From NCBI RefSeq assembly GCF_030704535.1, contig NC_081807.1:1591001-1655000 (forward strand): a DNA stretch of 64,000 bases, written 5' to 3'. The first letter of the stretch is position 1, and the number at the start of each line of letters is the position of its first letter. The notes under the pieces are model-generated. The model had not been told where the DNA came from. It did not search any database and was given only the letters and a program-made list of their open reading frames with translations. The position numbers and the translations under genes are program-made. This document shows positions 1-11,440 of this stretch, in pieces. Origin of the DNA: Vitis vinifera. Its lineage: Eukaryota; Streptophyta; Magnoliopsida; Vitales; Vitaceae.

Positions 1-415
1 GCTTCTATGAATTTTTCTATTTCCTACTTTCTTGCAATAATATAGCCAAACAGAGCACACGAGGAAGGAAAATAATTCTTCAAAACATTCCATGCAAAAG
101 AAAATGAAATTCCACATCCAATCAAGAAAAAGAAAATGCTCTTAAATATGCGTATTTCTATCACAAGAGGCCAACAAGCCTCAAGGAGATCTCCAAATTT
201 CTTTTCCATCGAACCCCTAGAATTTCAAACCCATTTCTCCAAATTCTGTGTGTTTGTTAAAGGAAGAATCCCATAACAGGTTGGGACCCAAATGTCATTT
301 ATGAGATTTCCAGGTTTCCTTCTCTTTTCCCTTGATTTCCCAGCAACCAAACAGATGCATTAGAAAATGGGTCATATTACAAAACAAATCTTCATTGTTA
401 AGATGAGAGAGAGAC

Positions 416-526
416 CTTGACATCGCTGGATTCGAAGTAGATAAAGAAAAAATACCCAACCAAAAGCCCAATAGAAATCCCCACTCCGAACCCAAAAAGT
501 CCCAATATACTACTGACGAATCCCAT
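416..526 (-). CDS. Plant synaptotagmin (SYT family), first coding exon only; gene runs off the left edge
   Basis: The exon encodes 37 residues starting MGFVSSILGLFGFG and ending FESSDVK, followed by a GT donor at 415-414 in phase 0. A short N-terminal membrane anchor opening MGF..ILG..GFGVGIS..GL..GY and ending NDVK/SDVK is characteristic of plant synaptotagmins. These anchor in the ER at plasma-membrane contact sites and then carry an SMP lipid-transfer domain and two C2 domains. Those parts are not in the window: nothing resembling the next exon (DPEIRP..) is visible in 1-415, so the first intron exceeds 415 bp. An in-frame ATG at 580 would add 18 residues that do not look family-like, so the ATG at 526 was chosen. 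Family is fairly certain; the paralogue is not. Confidence 0.75.
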
Positions 527-1228
527 CACAAATCCCCCAGAAACCACACAAATTTCCTCCTCTTTCTTCCCAATTCCCACTACCCAAACAACCCCAAACC
601 CACACCTTTCACACCTCTTCCTCGTCCAATCCGAAAAACCGACAAGAACCCACTTGGAATCTCCTGGAATTCTCCTCAGACCATCATTCCTGCGGCAAAT
701 CTACGAAAAATACAATCAAAAACAAGAAATGGCCAAAGAAATGGGATGACCCAGTTGTCCTCGATCAATGCAGATTATGACGTTATTGTATGTCAGAAAT
801 GTCATTATTAATGGAGAGAGGAGGGAGAGAAATGAACAGGTGTTGGCACTGCAGATATAGTCGTTAGGAGAGGCAAAAGGGCGACAGTTGTTGAAAATTT
901 GAAGTTTTTTTTTTTCCTTTTTGTTTCTATTTCTGGAAGTCCGAGGAGAGAGAGAGACTTTCTTGTTTGGGCAAATCACATGTTGACGTGTCATGCATGG
1001 GGCTGCTGGCGACGTCCACGCGGGGATGCTGGAAACGGCGGATCTAAGCGACGTGGTTTTTAGTCTGCTGGGAGAGTAGGAAATCAAGAAACTGGAACGA
1101 CGTCGTTTTTAAATGGTACATATTAGTAGCCTACAATAAATATAAACGGTTAAGATCTTCTTGATATATTTGGCACATTATTCATTATTGTAGTAGGAAT
1201 GATTGGGCTCAATTTTCGGCCCAAAATC
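527..1228 (-). promoter_or_regulatory. 5' leader and probable promoter of the synaptotagmin gene
   Basis: Non-coding stretch upstream of the minus-strand SYT start, up to the edge of the fold-back element. It is clearly less AT-rich than the following 3 kb. It holds several ACGT-core sites: an ABRE-like ACGTGTC fused to an RY motif CATGCATG (986-999), and a 12-bp perfect palindrome AACGACGTCGTT (1096-1107). The 123-codon open frame on the minus strand here (1087-716) has low-complexity composition and resembles no family known to me, so it is not called as a gene. The transcription start is not identifiable by eye. Confidence 0.4.
986..999. promoter_or_regulatory. ABRE-like ACGTGTC overlapping an RY element CATGCATG
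   Basis: ACGTGTC at 986-992 shares its last base with the perfect palindrome CATGCATG at 992-999. ACGT-core ABREs bind bZIP factors and CATGCATG binds B3 factors of the ABI3/FUS3 class. Paired, they are typical of ABA- and seed-responsive promoters. The site is about 460 bp upstream of the SYT start. Function is inferred from the motifs only. Confidence 0.35.
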
Positions 1229-1395
1229 GGACTTTTCTCAATAGTACAGTAATTTAAAAAAGTTATGCTTAAATTATTGTAGTAGAAAAAGTTATTACAA
1301 ATATGTGGTAGTTTTTGTCACATAGGAGAGAGGAGAGAGGAGAGAGGAGAGAGGGTGAGAGAGAGGAAATAGGAGAGAGGATGAACGGATAAAAG
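1229..1395 (+). repeat. Left terminal inverted repeat of the fold-back element
   Basis: Contains the unique end sequence with TTATGCTTAAATTATTGTAG, then GTGGTAGTTTTTGTCACATA, then a purine tract of GAGAGAGGA units and GATGAACGGATAAAA. The right copy is its inverse with only scattered differences outside the variable AG/CT tract, which points to a fairly recent insertion. Confidence 0.75.
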
Positions 1396-4115
1396 GGAAC
1401 TCGTCTCTTGAAGAGACGAGTTCCATGAAAAAAAAAACAATTTGGAACTAAAGAGAACTCGTCTCTTCAAAAGACGAGTTCCCATGGGAAAAAAAATATT
1501 TTTTATTTAAAATATATTTTTTATTTTAAAAAAAATCACAAATTAAAAAAAAAAAATCCTAAAGGGAACTCGTCTCTTCCCATGTAAAAAAAAATATTTT
1601 TTTAAAAAATATATATATATTTAAAATGGAAAAAAAATTTTCCTAAAGGGAAAAGACGAGTTCCCATGGAAAAAAATATATATTTTTTTTAAAATATATA
1701 TTTTTTAAAATATATTTTTGTTTAAAAAAATAAGAGACGAGTTCCCTTGGGAAAAAAAATATATTTTTTTTTAAAATATATTTTTTATTTAAAAAAATCC
1801 CAAATTAAAAAAAAAAAAAACAAAACAAAACAAAAGAGACGAGTTCCTATGTTTTTTTTACATGGAACTCGTCTCTTGAAGAGACGAGTTCCTTTAGGAA
1901 TTTTAAATATATATATATATATATATATTTAAAAAAAAATATTTTTTTTCTGAAGAGACGAGTTCTTTTTTTTTTTTTTTTTTTAAATTTGGGATTTTTT
2001 TTAAATATAAAATATATTTTTAAAAAAAAATATTTTTTTCCCCATGGTAACTCGTCTCTTTCAAGAGACGAGTTCCCTATAGGAAAATTTTTTTTTTTTA
2101 AATATATATATTTTTTTAAAAAAATATATATATTTTTTTTTAATTTGGGATTTTTTTAAATAAAAAATATATTTAAAAAAAAATTATTATTTTCCCATGG
2201 GAACTCGTCTCTTGAAGAGACGAGTTCCTTTAGGATTTTTTTTTTTTTTTTAAATATGGGATTTTATTTTAAATAAAAAATATATTTAAAAAAAAAAAAA
2301 TTTCCCGTGAAGAGACGAGTTCCCTTTAGGAAATTTTTTTTTTTTTTAAATATATATATATATTTTTAAATATATATATATATTTTTAAATATATATATT
2401 TTTTAAAAAAAAATATTTTTTTAAATATATATATTTTTTTTAAAAAATATTTTTTTTTACATGGAAACTCGTATCTTGAAGAGACGAGTTCCCTTGAGGA
2501 ATTGTTTTTTTTTTTTTTTTTTTAATTTGGGATTTTAAAAAAAAATATTTTTTTTACATGGAACTCGTCTCTTGAAGAGACGAGTTCCTTGAGGAATTGT
2601 TTTTTTTTTTTTTTAAATTTGGGATTTTTTTAAATAAAAAATATATTTTAAAAAAATATTTCCCATGGGAATTTAGGATTTTTTTTTTTTTTAAATTTGG
2701 GATTTTTTTTAAATAAAAAATATATTTTTTAAAAAAAATATTTTTTTTCCCAAGGGAACTCGTCTCTTAAAGAGACGAGTTCCCATTAGGAATTTTTTTT
2801 TTTTTAAATTTGGGATTTTTTTTAAATATAAAATATATTTTTTTCCCCATGGTAACTCGTCTCTTTCAAGAGACGAGTTCCCATTAGGAATTTTTTTTTT
2901 TTTTATATATTTTAAATTTGGGATTTTTTTTTAAATATAAAATATATTTTTTTAAAAAAAATATTTTTTTCCCCATGGTAACTCATCTCTTTCAAGAGAC
3001 GAGTTCCCTATAGAAATTTTCTCTTTTTTTAAAAAAAATATTGTTTTTTTTTTTTTTTTAATTTGGGATTTTTTTAAATAAAAAATATATTTAAAAAAAA
3101 ATTATTATTTTCCCATGGGAACTCGTCTCTTCAAGAGACGAGTTCCCTTTAGGAAATTTTTTTTTTCTTTTTTTCTTTTAATTTGGGATTTTTTTTAAAA
3201 CAAAAAATATATTTTAAAAAAATATATTTTTTTTTTCCATGGGAACTGTCTCTTCAAGAGACGAGTTCCCTTTAGGAAATTTTTGAAGAGACGAGTTCCC
3301 TTTAGGAAAAATTTTTTTTTTCTTTTTTTTTTTTTTAATTTGAGATTTTTTTTAAAACAAAAAATATATTTAAAAAAAATATTTTTTTTTTTCCCATGGA
3401 ACTCGTCTCTTGAAGAGACGAGTTCCCTTTAGGAATTTTTTTTTTTTTAAATATATATATTTTTTAAAAAAAATATTTTTTTTTTACATAGGAACTCGTC
3501 TCTTGAAGAGACGAGTTCCCTTTAGGATTTTTTTTTTTTTTAATTTGAGAGTTTTTTTTAAATAAAAAATATATTTTTTTAAATAAAAAAAAAAAAAATC
3601 GCATGGGGAATTTTTAAAAAATTTTATCCGTTCACCCTCTCTCCTCTCTCTCACCCTCTCTCTTCTCTCCTCTCTCCTATGTGGCAAAAACTACCAAGAT
3701 TTTTTTAAATAAAAAATATATTTAAAAAAAAAATATTTTTTTTCCCAAGGGAACTCGTCTCTTGAAGAGACGAGTTCCCTTTAGGAATTTTTTTTTTTTT
3801 TTTTAATTTGGGATTTTTTTTAAAACAAAAAATATATTTTAAAAAAAATATTTTTTTTTTCCATGGGAACTCGTCTCTTGAAGAGATGAGTTCCCTTTAG
3901 GAAATTTTTTTTTTCCTTTTTAAATATATATATTTTAAAAAAAAAAAAAAAATTTTACATGGGAACTCGTCTCTTGAAGAAACGAGTTCCCTTTAGGATT
4001 TTTTATTTTTTTTTTTAATTTGTGATTTTTTTTAAATAAAAAATATGTTTTTTTTAAAAAATATTTTTTTTGCCATGGGAACTCGTCTTTTGAAGAGACG
4101 AGTTCCCTTTAGTTC
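1390..4115. repeat. Array of about 20 palindromic units (GGGAACTCGTCTCTT arms)
   Basis: The unit is a 15-nt arm GGGAACTCGTCTCTT, one spacer base, and its reverse complement. It is followed by TTTAGGAA, poly-T, AATTTGGGATTTTTT, AAATAAAAAATATATTT and poly-A, then CCCATGG. Paired copies lie near 1398, 1453, 1863, 2046, 2200, 2460, 2558, 2754, 2850, 2975, 3116, 3240, 3396, 3489, 3747, 3866, 3960 and 4077. Single half-arms occur near 1564, 1652, 1732, 1834, 1952, 2306 and 3282. Spacing is mostly 90-130 bp. Filler polarity is reversed left of about 1855 (CCCAAATTAAAA) compared with the right (TTTTAATTTGGGA). Confidence 0.85.
3622..3706 (-). repeat. Internal copy of the subterminal CT-rich block
   Basis: The stretch reading TTATCCGTTCACCCTCTCTCC through CTATGTGGCAAAAACTACCA matches the inverse of 1305-1395 in the left terminal repeat, yet lies 440 bp inside the right arm. 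It ends abruptly where the terminal sequence would continue, so it is a partial internal terminal copy. Confidence 0.7.
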
Positions 4116-4137
4116 CAAATTGTTTTTTTTTTCATGA

Positions 4138-4309
4138 AAACCCTCTCTCCTTTCTCCTATCTCCTCTCTCTCTCACCCTCTCTCCTCTCTCCTCTCTCCT
4201 CTCTCCTCTCTCTTATGTGGCAAAAACTACCACATATTTATAATAACTTCTTCTACTACAATAATTTAAGCATAACTTTTTTAAATTACTGTACTATTGA
4301 GAAAAGTCC
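4138..4309 (-). repeat. Right terminal inverted repeat of the fold-back element
   Basis: Inverse of 1229-1395. The CT-rich tract at 4140-4213 corresponds to the AG-rich tract at 1320-1382. Just inside it (4080-4137) the sequence is the inverse of 1425-1490, so the terminal match extends into the first hairpin unit. Confidence 0.75.
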
Positions 4310-7300
4310 CTCAAAATCTGTCCGAGCCTTAGACTTTCAAGACGTGGGCCAGTTTGAATGTTGGGTTTGTCTCGATTCGATTTTTTATTTTTTTTAATCA
4401 AAACAACTTTAAAAAAAAAAAAAGACGAAATTTTTATTTTTTTTTTCTTGAAAATCTAATAATTTTATCAGTTATCTGAAATTGATAAATCTAACAACTG
4501 CATAATGATTAAAAAAATAGAAAAATAGTATATCAAATTCATTACTGTGAACCTTCCACTATTTTTCACATATGTTATCTTGAAATAAATCATTTTGAAT
4601 TTTGAAAAACAAAAATAGCTTGATAATTTGACAAATTTTTCAAAAAAAAATAAAAGCTTTTGCGAGTAGTTATTAAAAACATATTTTTGAAATTCTATTT
4701 GAAAAATCAAATATGAAATAATTTTATCGGTTTATTCCTTATAAAAAAAAATATTGTATGTACGTAATAAAAATTCTTGAAGCATTCAAAACAAATTTTT
4801 TAAAAATTGTTTTCTATAGAAAATTGTTTCAAATGTGTTTTTTAGAATAGAAATTTGTTTTTATCCTTAGGGACAATTTATAAACAGATTCTAAATTATT
4901 TGATTTATTATTATTATTATTTTATATAATTGCTTAAATATTTAATAATGAAATTAATATTCAGAATTTGACAATAATTGGTAACACAAGTTCTTCACCA
5001 TCATCTTTTGTTTATTTTTTGTAATTTTATTTATGTTCCTTTTGGTTTGCTGAGAAAATTGAGAAAAATAAAAGAAAATACAGAATTGAAACCTGATATC
5101 TTTATATTGTTCGGGCATAATTTTTGTAATTGATCACCTCGATTACCTACTTTACACTTACTTGAGGGTTTAAGTTTTCATCATAAGAATTAATTAATGG
5201 AAATTATTAAATTTTATTGTATATGGTACATTGGTAAAAATAAAAAATAAAAAATAAAAAAGTAAGTTTATTAAATGAACTCACAAGCCGTGTCAAATAC
5301 TTTACCCCCATGATCGTACAATAATAAATTTATGTTAGAAATTCATGGGGCATAATTTGGATGAGTTGACCCCATCCAACCCATTATTAAAGCAAGTCTA
5401 GGTAAATATTTTTAATATTTTGATTGAATTTGGATTGAGATTTATAACTTGAAGTCAATTATCCTATACAATAATATTTATTTTCTTATTGTATTTAAAA
5501 TATATATATCAAATTATAATTATATCATATATTTTTTCATTTTTAAAAAGGTATGTAAGTTTTATTATTATTATTATTATTATTATTTTGAATTTCATCT
5601 TATTTACTACTTAAAATTTGGTATAAATATATATAAATTAACAAAAAAAAACCGTTATGAACGGATTTTTGAATCATACAACCTAATCAATCAACTTGTT
5701 CTTAACTAAGTCAACTCAAATTCAATCCAAATTTAGGGAAATGAAATTGAGTTAAGCATTTCTAGTTAAAGATTTAGTTGAATTAAATTTTGATTGATTA
5801 TTTCTTAATTCGAATTTGGATTACAAAAATCCAATCAACTTGCACAAGTTGTAGCCTTAGAAACTCATCTCTTTAGCCATGGAATATGGGATTGCATCAC
5901 ATTTTTTCAATCGACATGGGATACGAGTTTGCCCCACCATCTAAACATCACATAAGATTATCCCGTAACACAAACATAGGTAAGATTACAAGAACAATAG
6001 ATGAATACTCACATTGAATTAAAATGAAGGTCTGGTGTACACATGTTTCAAACCAAGTTTTATACCATCTTTGTATGCACTCACACATCAAGTTTCACAA
6101 ACCTTTTTTTTCCTTTAAGTATAGGATTTCACAATAACATGATAGGATGGTGACTCTTAGATGAAGATGGTAGGTATTTTATCTCCTTATGATGTGATGT
6201 CTGGATTCCTCTAGAAATTTTGATCTGTATTGGTGTAGGTCTCTGATTGTCTCCCTCAATCTGGCTTGTCTTTCTTGAATTATAAATTCCCTTGCCCCAA
6301 TGGACTCTTGGCAAACCAAGCTTGAGGGAACCTTGGCTGCTGGTGCACTCTAGGTGTGGAATTTTCTTTTGCCTTCATTGTGAAGTTTCTCAACGACATC
6401 CTTTGGCAAGACCCAAGACTCCAAGAAGATATTGCCAATTTACTTTTGTAATCAACTTAATGCTACTATTTGGCATTGGCATTTTGCCTTAGAGTCTTTG
6501 ATATCGTTTTCACTTCATTATTTAACAAATAAAAAAGTCGAAGCAAAACCAATTAATATTGACGTATGATTGAATTTATATGTGGAAGTATATTTTAAAA
6601 ATAGTCTATTGAAAATAAGATTCATTTTAATATTTTTAAATATTTTAATCCAATGAAAATAGACGATTAAATAATAAAAGAAGTATTTGATCTCAAATAT
6701 GGACCTCATCTTTTTTCTACGAGATTTTTTGAAAAGATAATTTTTTATTTTTTATTTTTAGTTATGCTTTTGCTTCTATTATTAAACCGATAAGTGAAAT
6801 GCTATTTCAAACCGATCCTTCTTATACAAGGTTTCAGTTTTTTCAAAATATAGAGAAATGCATAAGAGAAAATGATGCATACGTTTCAAAGTTTTATCCA
6901 AATACCCTACAAACAATGCATTCAAGCATATTAGATGAATTTTTAGGTTTGGACTTTTTTTGGTGACTTGTGCAATCAAGTGGTCATGTGAAAACAAAGA
7001 CAAGGTTGTGTCCTGGGATGAGAAGGAAGGTGCACTGAGGGGGAACATTGAAATTGGATTGTAGCTTTTGGCCATGTGAGTTCTGGGTGTCTGTTGATGT
7101 TTATATTCAACTTTTTCTTTCACCCACTTCTTAGAATTTATTGTCATTACCAAACTGTTCTAATGGGCTTAACCTTTACACACCCAGGATTGAACAATGA
7201 AGCTAGTAATGGTAAAGGGTCTTTGCCAGGGCAGTGAAGGAAAGACAGAGGGCCAATATGAGGTCAGAGCAAAAGGGAGAGCTATTAATGGAGGGTTCTT

Positions 7301-9744
7301 TAGGGGGTGTTTCCCATTTACAAAACCCTTATAACTGGAAGCTGTCTTTGAAAAAAAAAATTATTATTATTATTATTATTACTTTTTTTTTTTTTCACAA
7401 TCCCAATTTGAGGAAGGTTCTCTAGGTCTGCATCTGTCTCTTGGGACATTGGAAACTGTCCTTTCCTAAGGCAAGTTGAAGGGTAGGTAGCCATTGCTAG
7501 GTTGAGGGTGTTTCCCACTCAAAGAAAAAAAAGAAAAAAAGCTTCCAATGAATGCATCCCCTAGGCCTGGCTCAGTGGGTAGGTGTTGGGTTGGGTTGGA
7601 GATGGGAAACCATAAAGAAAAAAAACCCTCAAAATTTTCAATGAATTAGCCATTGCCTAAGGTGCCTATTCACTCTGGGGATGTGCCCATCATTTCTAAA
7701 GTTTGTTAGGTATAATCAGAATAATCATTGAAAAAAATAGGACTTGGTACTACAGGCCTGGCCACATTAGGCCTCTAGCTCCTTTCTCATTGTGGGCATG
7801 TGCCCATCTTCTTCTGCTTGGTAGGTGGTCAGAATATTCATTTAGTGTCATTGATTTACTGGTAGTGTTGGGGTTCTCCATTGAGAATTCAGTTATTTGT
7901 CCAAACAAGGTAGAGTTTAGTTGATTAAGGGCATCTTCTTTTTGCCAAAAATTGGATGTATGGATTTTGAAATACTGGGAATTTCATCTAAATTTGCTGT
8001 CACAAATCTGATATTAGGCCAAATATTCCATCTTTATTTTCTTGATGGCTGCCATAAAAAATTCTGCAGAATGGTTTTCTTTTTCAAAGGTAGGTTATAA
8101 TTGATAAGAATCAAAGAATAATTTTGTGATCAACTTCAACTTGTGAAGATGCCTTCTATGTCACACTGGCCGGGTTCGGGCATGTTTGAATGGATTTAGA
8201 TAATCATTTTTAATACTTGAATTATTAAGTTTTTCCAACCCAAACTCAATTTAAGTTGAGTTCGGGCCAAGATTGGGTAACTCAAATCTAATCCATATAT
8301 ATATATTATCATATATGATAATATTCATATTTTTTTAGATTTTAAAAAAATGTTTAATTATAACTATATCATATATTAAATAAAAAACAATATAATATAA
8401 TTTAATTTAGTGAGTTTTTGTATGTCATATAAAAGTTGTTATTATTTTTTAGTTTTTTCATTTTTTTAAATGAAGTGTATTAAAATAAATGTAGAGGTTC
8501 TATTTGGAAAGTGTTCTAACAAAAGTAAGCAACATATTTTTAACTTATTTATTATATTTTTAAATATGTTTAAATAAATAATTTGTATATGTAGTATTTT
8601 ATTTTTAGTCCTTCCTTCTTTATATTTATATAATTAGTTTTATATTTTTTAGTAAACAATCACTTTATTTTTTTCATTTTTTAATGCATATAAAAATTAT
8701 TTTTCATAAAAATAAATAATAAAAATGTATAACATTTATTTATGTATAAAATGTATTTTTAATATATTTGGAACCAAAAAACGCATAAAATCTTTGCATG
8801 GACCCCGTATTTTCATACGATGCATTCCTATTTGATGGCGTGACTGGTTTTTTTTTTGTGAAAATTTTGATTTTTTGAAAAAAAAAACTTAGAGTCGCCA
8901 CTTATTTTTGTTTTATTTTTATAGGAAAAAATAAAATAAGAAACAAAAACATTTTTCCTATTAGAAGGTACAATGGTGAGTCGTAACATCCATTTAAGCC
9001 CTATAATAAGATCTTTACTAAATAAGGTGAAGCAAGTGTGACAATTAATAAGGAAATCAATGGATACCAGTAAAATGATCAAATAATAAAACAAATCATG
9101 CATAAAAATAAGCAAAGTAGGAGTGAGATCGTACCTTAACATAAAATAATAATGCGTTATCATGAAAACAAAATTAGCTCAAATATAAAATTATCACATG
9201 CATATCAAAGAGTAAGACAAATATCGAACAATATTCATTAAACATCTCATATGTAGGGTCTCAGCAAAACCCAATTAATTTTACATGAATTAATCTCACA
9301 AATTTCATTTCCACTCTGTTTTACAAAAAAATATTGGTTAAAAAATATATTTTTATCCTAAAGGCATAAAATCTTTGTCTTACCAAAAAATAAGGCTTGT
9401 TTGAGAAACATTTTAAAAAATAATTTTTAAAAACTGTTATTTAAGCGTTTTGTACAACAAAAAACTACTTGGAATCTAAAATATTTTTAACCTATTTTTT
9501 ATATTTTAAAATATATATTTAAAATAATTTGTTTATATATAATGTTTTATTTTTAATCATTATTTATGTCCATGTAATTATTTTTTAAAATAATTATAAA
9601 AAATTATTTATAATATTTTATTTTTAATCATTATCTATATTTATATAATTATTTTTTATAATAACAATTAAATGAAAACAATTAAAATATGTTATACAAA
9701 TTTTTTTTTTCTATTTTTATTTTTTAATGAGATATTTTTTCGAC
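4310..9744. other. Gene-free AT-rich intergenic DNA
   Basis: No frame here resembles a protein family known to me. Less AT-rich islands at about 6120-6500 and 6950-7950 have no recognisable domain. A stretch at about 8830-9290, containing AGAGTCGCCACTTAT, looks like a dispersed repeat but could not be classified. The 8490-8765 segment resembles 9466-9560 and 10740-10830 in wording (AT-rich, TAATATTTTATTTTTA-like), suggesting related old insertions. Confidence 0.5.
5562..5586. repeat. (TTA)n microsatellite
   Basis: About eight uninterrupted TTA units; a similar short ATT run lies at 7361-7380. Confidence 0.9.
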
Positions 9745-10060
9745 GGCCAAGTGTCACCTTTTAAAAATTATAAATTTACGTGCTGGCGGACATTAATATC
9801 ATGGGACCAAAAATATATTTATTAAAAAATATCATATTATGGATTAGACATAAATACCTCACTTCTAAGGTGTGAAAAAAAAATCGGTGGAATATATGCC
9901 TTTTTAAATGATGCCACATTCCTACTTTTAAATAGTTATAATTTGAAAATTATTATATCCCTTTTTAATCAAATATCATTTATTAACTTTATAAAATACT
10001 ACAATTATACTAATAGACTTTTATAAAATAAAAACCCGTAAAACACAACATAAAAATTAC
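9745..10060 (+). repeat. Old direct duplication, copy 1
   Basis: The sequence from GTCACCTTTTAAAAATTATAA to the Tourist/MITE cluster matches 11052-11390 in order, through GATTAGACATAAATACC and AGTTATAATTTGAAAATTAT. The region before it (9355-9394, AAAGGCATAAAATCTTTG) matches 11012-11045. Copy 1 is therefore split by about 350 bp of inserted AT-rich DNA (about 9395-9744). Confidence 0.65.
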
Positions 10061-10104
10061 GTTTAATTTTTTTAAAACATATTTTAATTTTTTTTTAAAG
10101 GTAA

Positions 10105-10314
10105 GAGTGCATTTAATAGTGTTTTCACTCAAAGTATTTTGGGTTAAAGTGTTTTTAAGAGAATCACTAATCAAGTGTTTTTTTAGAAAACGCTATAAAT
10201 AATTTTTCATATTTTTAAAAATATTTCATAAAATTTGTTAAATGCTTTATTTTTGTTTTCAAAAACACTTTTTATCTTAAAAAAACCTTCCTAAATACAC
10301 TATCAAATAAACTC
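10105..10314. mobile_element. Short MITE-like inverted-repeat element
   Basis: The left end AGAGTGCATTTAATAGTG and the inverse of the right end (AGAGTTTATTTGATAGTG) match over about 18 bases. The interior is AT-rich and non-coding. It abuts the Tourist-like MITE at 10318. No clear target duplication was found, so family assignment is open (hAT-like by style). Confidence 0.4.
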
Positions 10315-10317
10315 TAA

Positions 10318-10594
10318 GGTGATGTTTATTTTTTTACTTAATTCTAAATAGAACCTTAATGCTTAATAGTATTAAATATTAAGTTATTTGTTTTTGTAGT
10401 ATTTTATTTCTATTAAATATTAAAAAGTAAAAAAAATCAATATGTTATTTTTTATATTTATAAAAATCTGCATATTTTTGTTTTTTTCATTTAGTAAAAA
10501 GTTTATAATAAGTCATGAAAAAATAGAAAAACAAACAACCTAAATTCTAAAACTAAATTGCTTTTAGCAAAAAGTCAAAAAAACGATCACCACC
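10318..10594 (-). mobile_element. Tourist-like (PIF/Harbinger) MITE, copy A
   Basis: 277 bp with inverted ends GGTGATGTTTATTTTTTT.. and ..GTCAAAAAAACGATCACCACC, flanked by TAA at 10315-10317 and 10595-10597. A TAA/TTA 3-bp duplication is the signature of PIF/Harbinger elements. It is the same length as the copy at 26747-27023 and in opposite orientation to it. No coding capacity. Confidence 0.75.
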
Positions 10595-11009
10595 TAAGTC
10601 TCAACAAAATAAAAAACTTTTATATAAATAAGATTTTTAAAATTATTACTTTTATAATAAAGTCTATGAAAACAATTTTTTTTAAATATCATATAAAAGT
10701 TGCTATTATTTTTTTTTTTGTTTTTTTAATCTGAAATATATCCAAATATAAAAATTGATTTTCACAAAAATAAATAAAAGTTTACAATATTTATTTATTT
10801 ATAAATTGTATTTTTAATATGATTTACAAATATTTAAAATTTTATTTTTTGGACAAAGACAAAAAGAAGAATAAATAACAGGGGCAAGATGGGAATAAGG
10901 GTAATCATCCCCGACTTGTCATATATATCAAGTCAATTGATTATCCTACTCATACGAATATATTTTGTGTCTAAATTCCACATGTCAATCAATTTATTAA
11001 TTGGAATAC

Positions 11010-11390
11010 TTGGCTAAAGGCATAAAATCCCTGCTTTACCAAAAAAAATATCTCTCACCTTTTAAAAATTATAATTAATATTGCAGGTGAACATAAATAT
11101 CATGGACTAAAAAATTTGGCAAAACCTAGATTTATCCAAAAAAAAAATGTCATCTTATAAATGTAACTTTGATTAGACATAAATACCCCCTTTGACTCAA
11201 TGTGTGAAAAAATTGATGGAATATATACTTGTTGAAATGTTGTCATATCCCTACCTTTAAATATTTATAATTTGAAAATTATTATATTCCTTTTTCATCC
11301 AATGTCATTCATTAATTTCATGAAATATTTATAAAAGAAAAATCCATATAACACATACATAAATATTCGTAATTTTGTAAGCTTATATTC
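11010..11390 (+). repeat. Old direct duplication, copy 2
   Basis: Collinear partner of 9355-9394 plus 9745-10060, without the insertion seen in copy 1. Many substitutions separate the copies, so the duplication is old. Confidence 0.65.
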
Positions 11391-11440
11391 AAATTTAAAA
11401 AGATGAACCAATATAAAAAATTGAGCAAAGTACAAAAACC

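Larger units (their letters stand above)
1229..4309. mobile_element. Non-autonomous fold-back (MULE-like) transposon made of hairpin units
   Basis: The ends are inverted repeats: GGACTTTTCTCAATAGTAC from 1229 is the reverse complement of the sequence ending at 4309. The match continues for about 160 bp through an AG-rich (left) / CT-rich (right) tract and into the inner repeats. The flanks carry CCCAAAATC (1220-1228) and CTCAAAATC (4310-4318), a 9-bp direct repeat with one C/T mismatch. A 9-bp target duplication is typical of Mutator-like elements. The interior has no credible coding capacity; all open frames are artefacts of A/T runs. It consists of repeated copies of a 31-bp palindrome separated by poly-T, AATTTGGGATTTTTT and poly-A filler. 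The superfamily assignment rests only on the duplication length. Confidence 0.7.

Noticed and set aside
1747..3687. Short open frames within the hairpin array (1747-1932 plus, 3687-3484 minus)
   Set aside because: They translate homopolymer and palindrome sequence (Lys/Phe/Ile/Tyr runs); no family resemblance.
1390..4115. Resemblance of the evenly spaced palindromic array to a CRISPR array
   Set aside because: Plant nuclear context, no unique spacers (the filler is itself repetitive A/T sequence), no cas genes, and inverted ends with a target duplication show a transposable element.
6129..7153. Frames at 6129-6492 and 7153-6782 as possible small genes or retroelement fragments
   Set aside because: No motif could be matched by reading; a protein search would be needed to call them.
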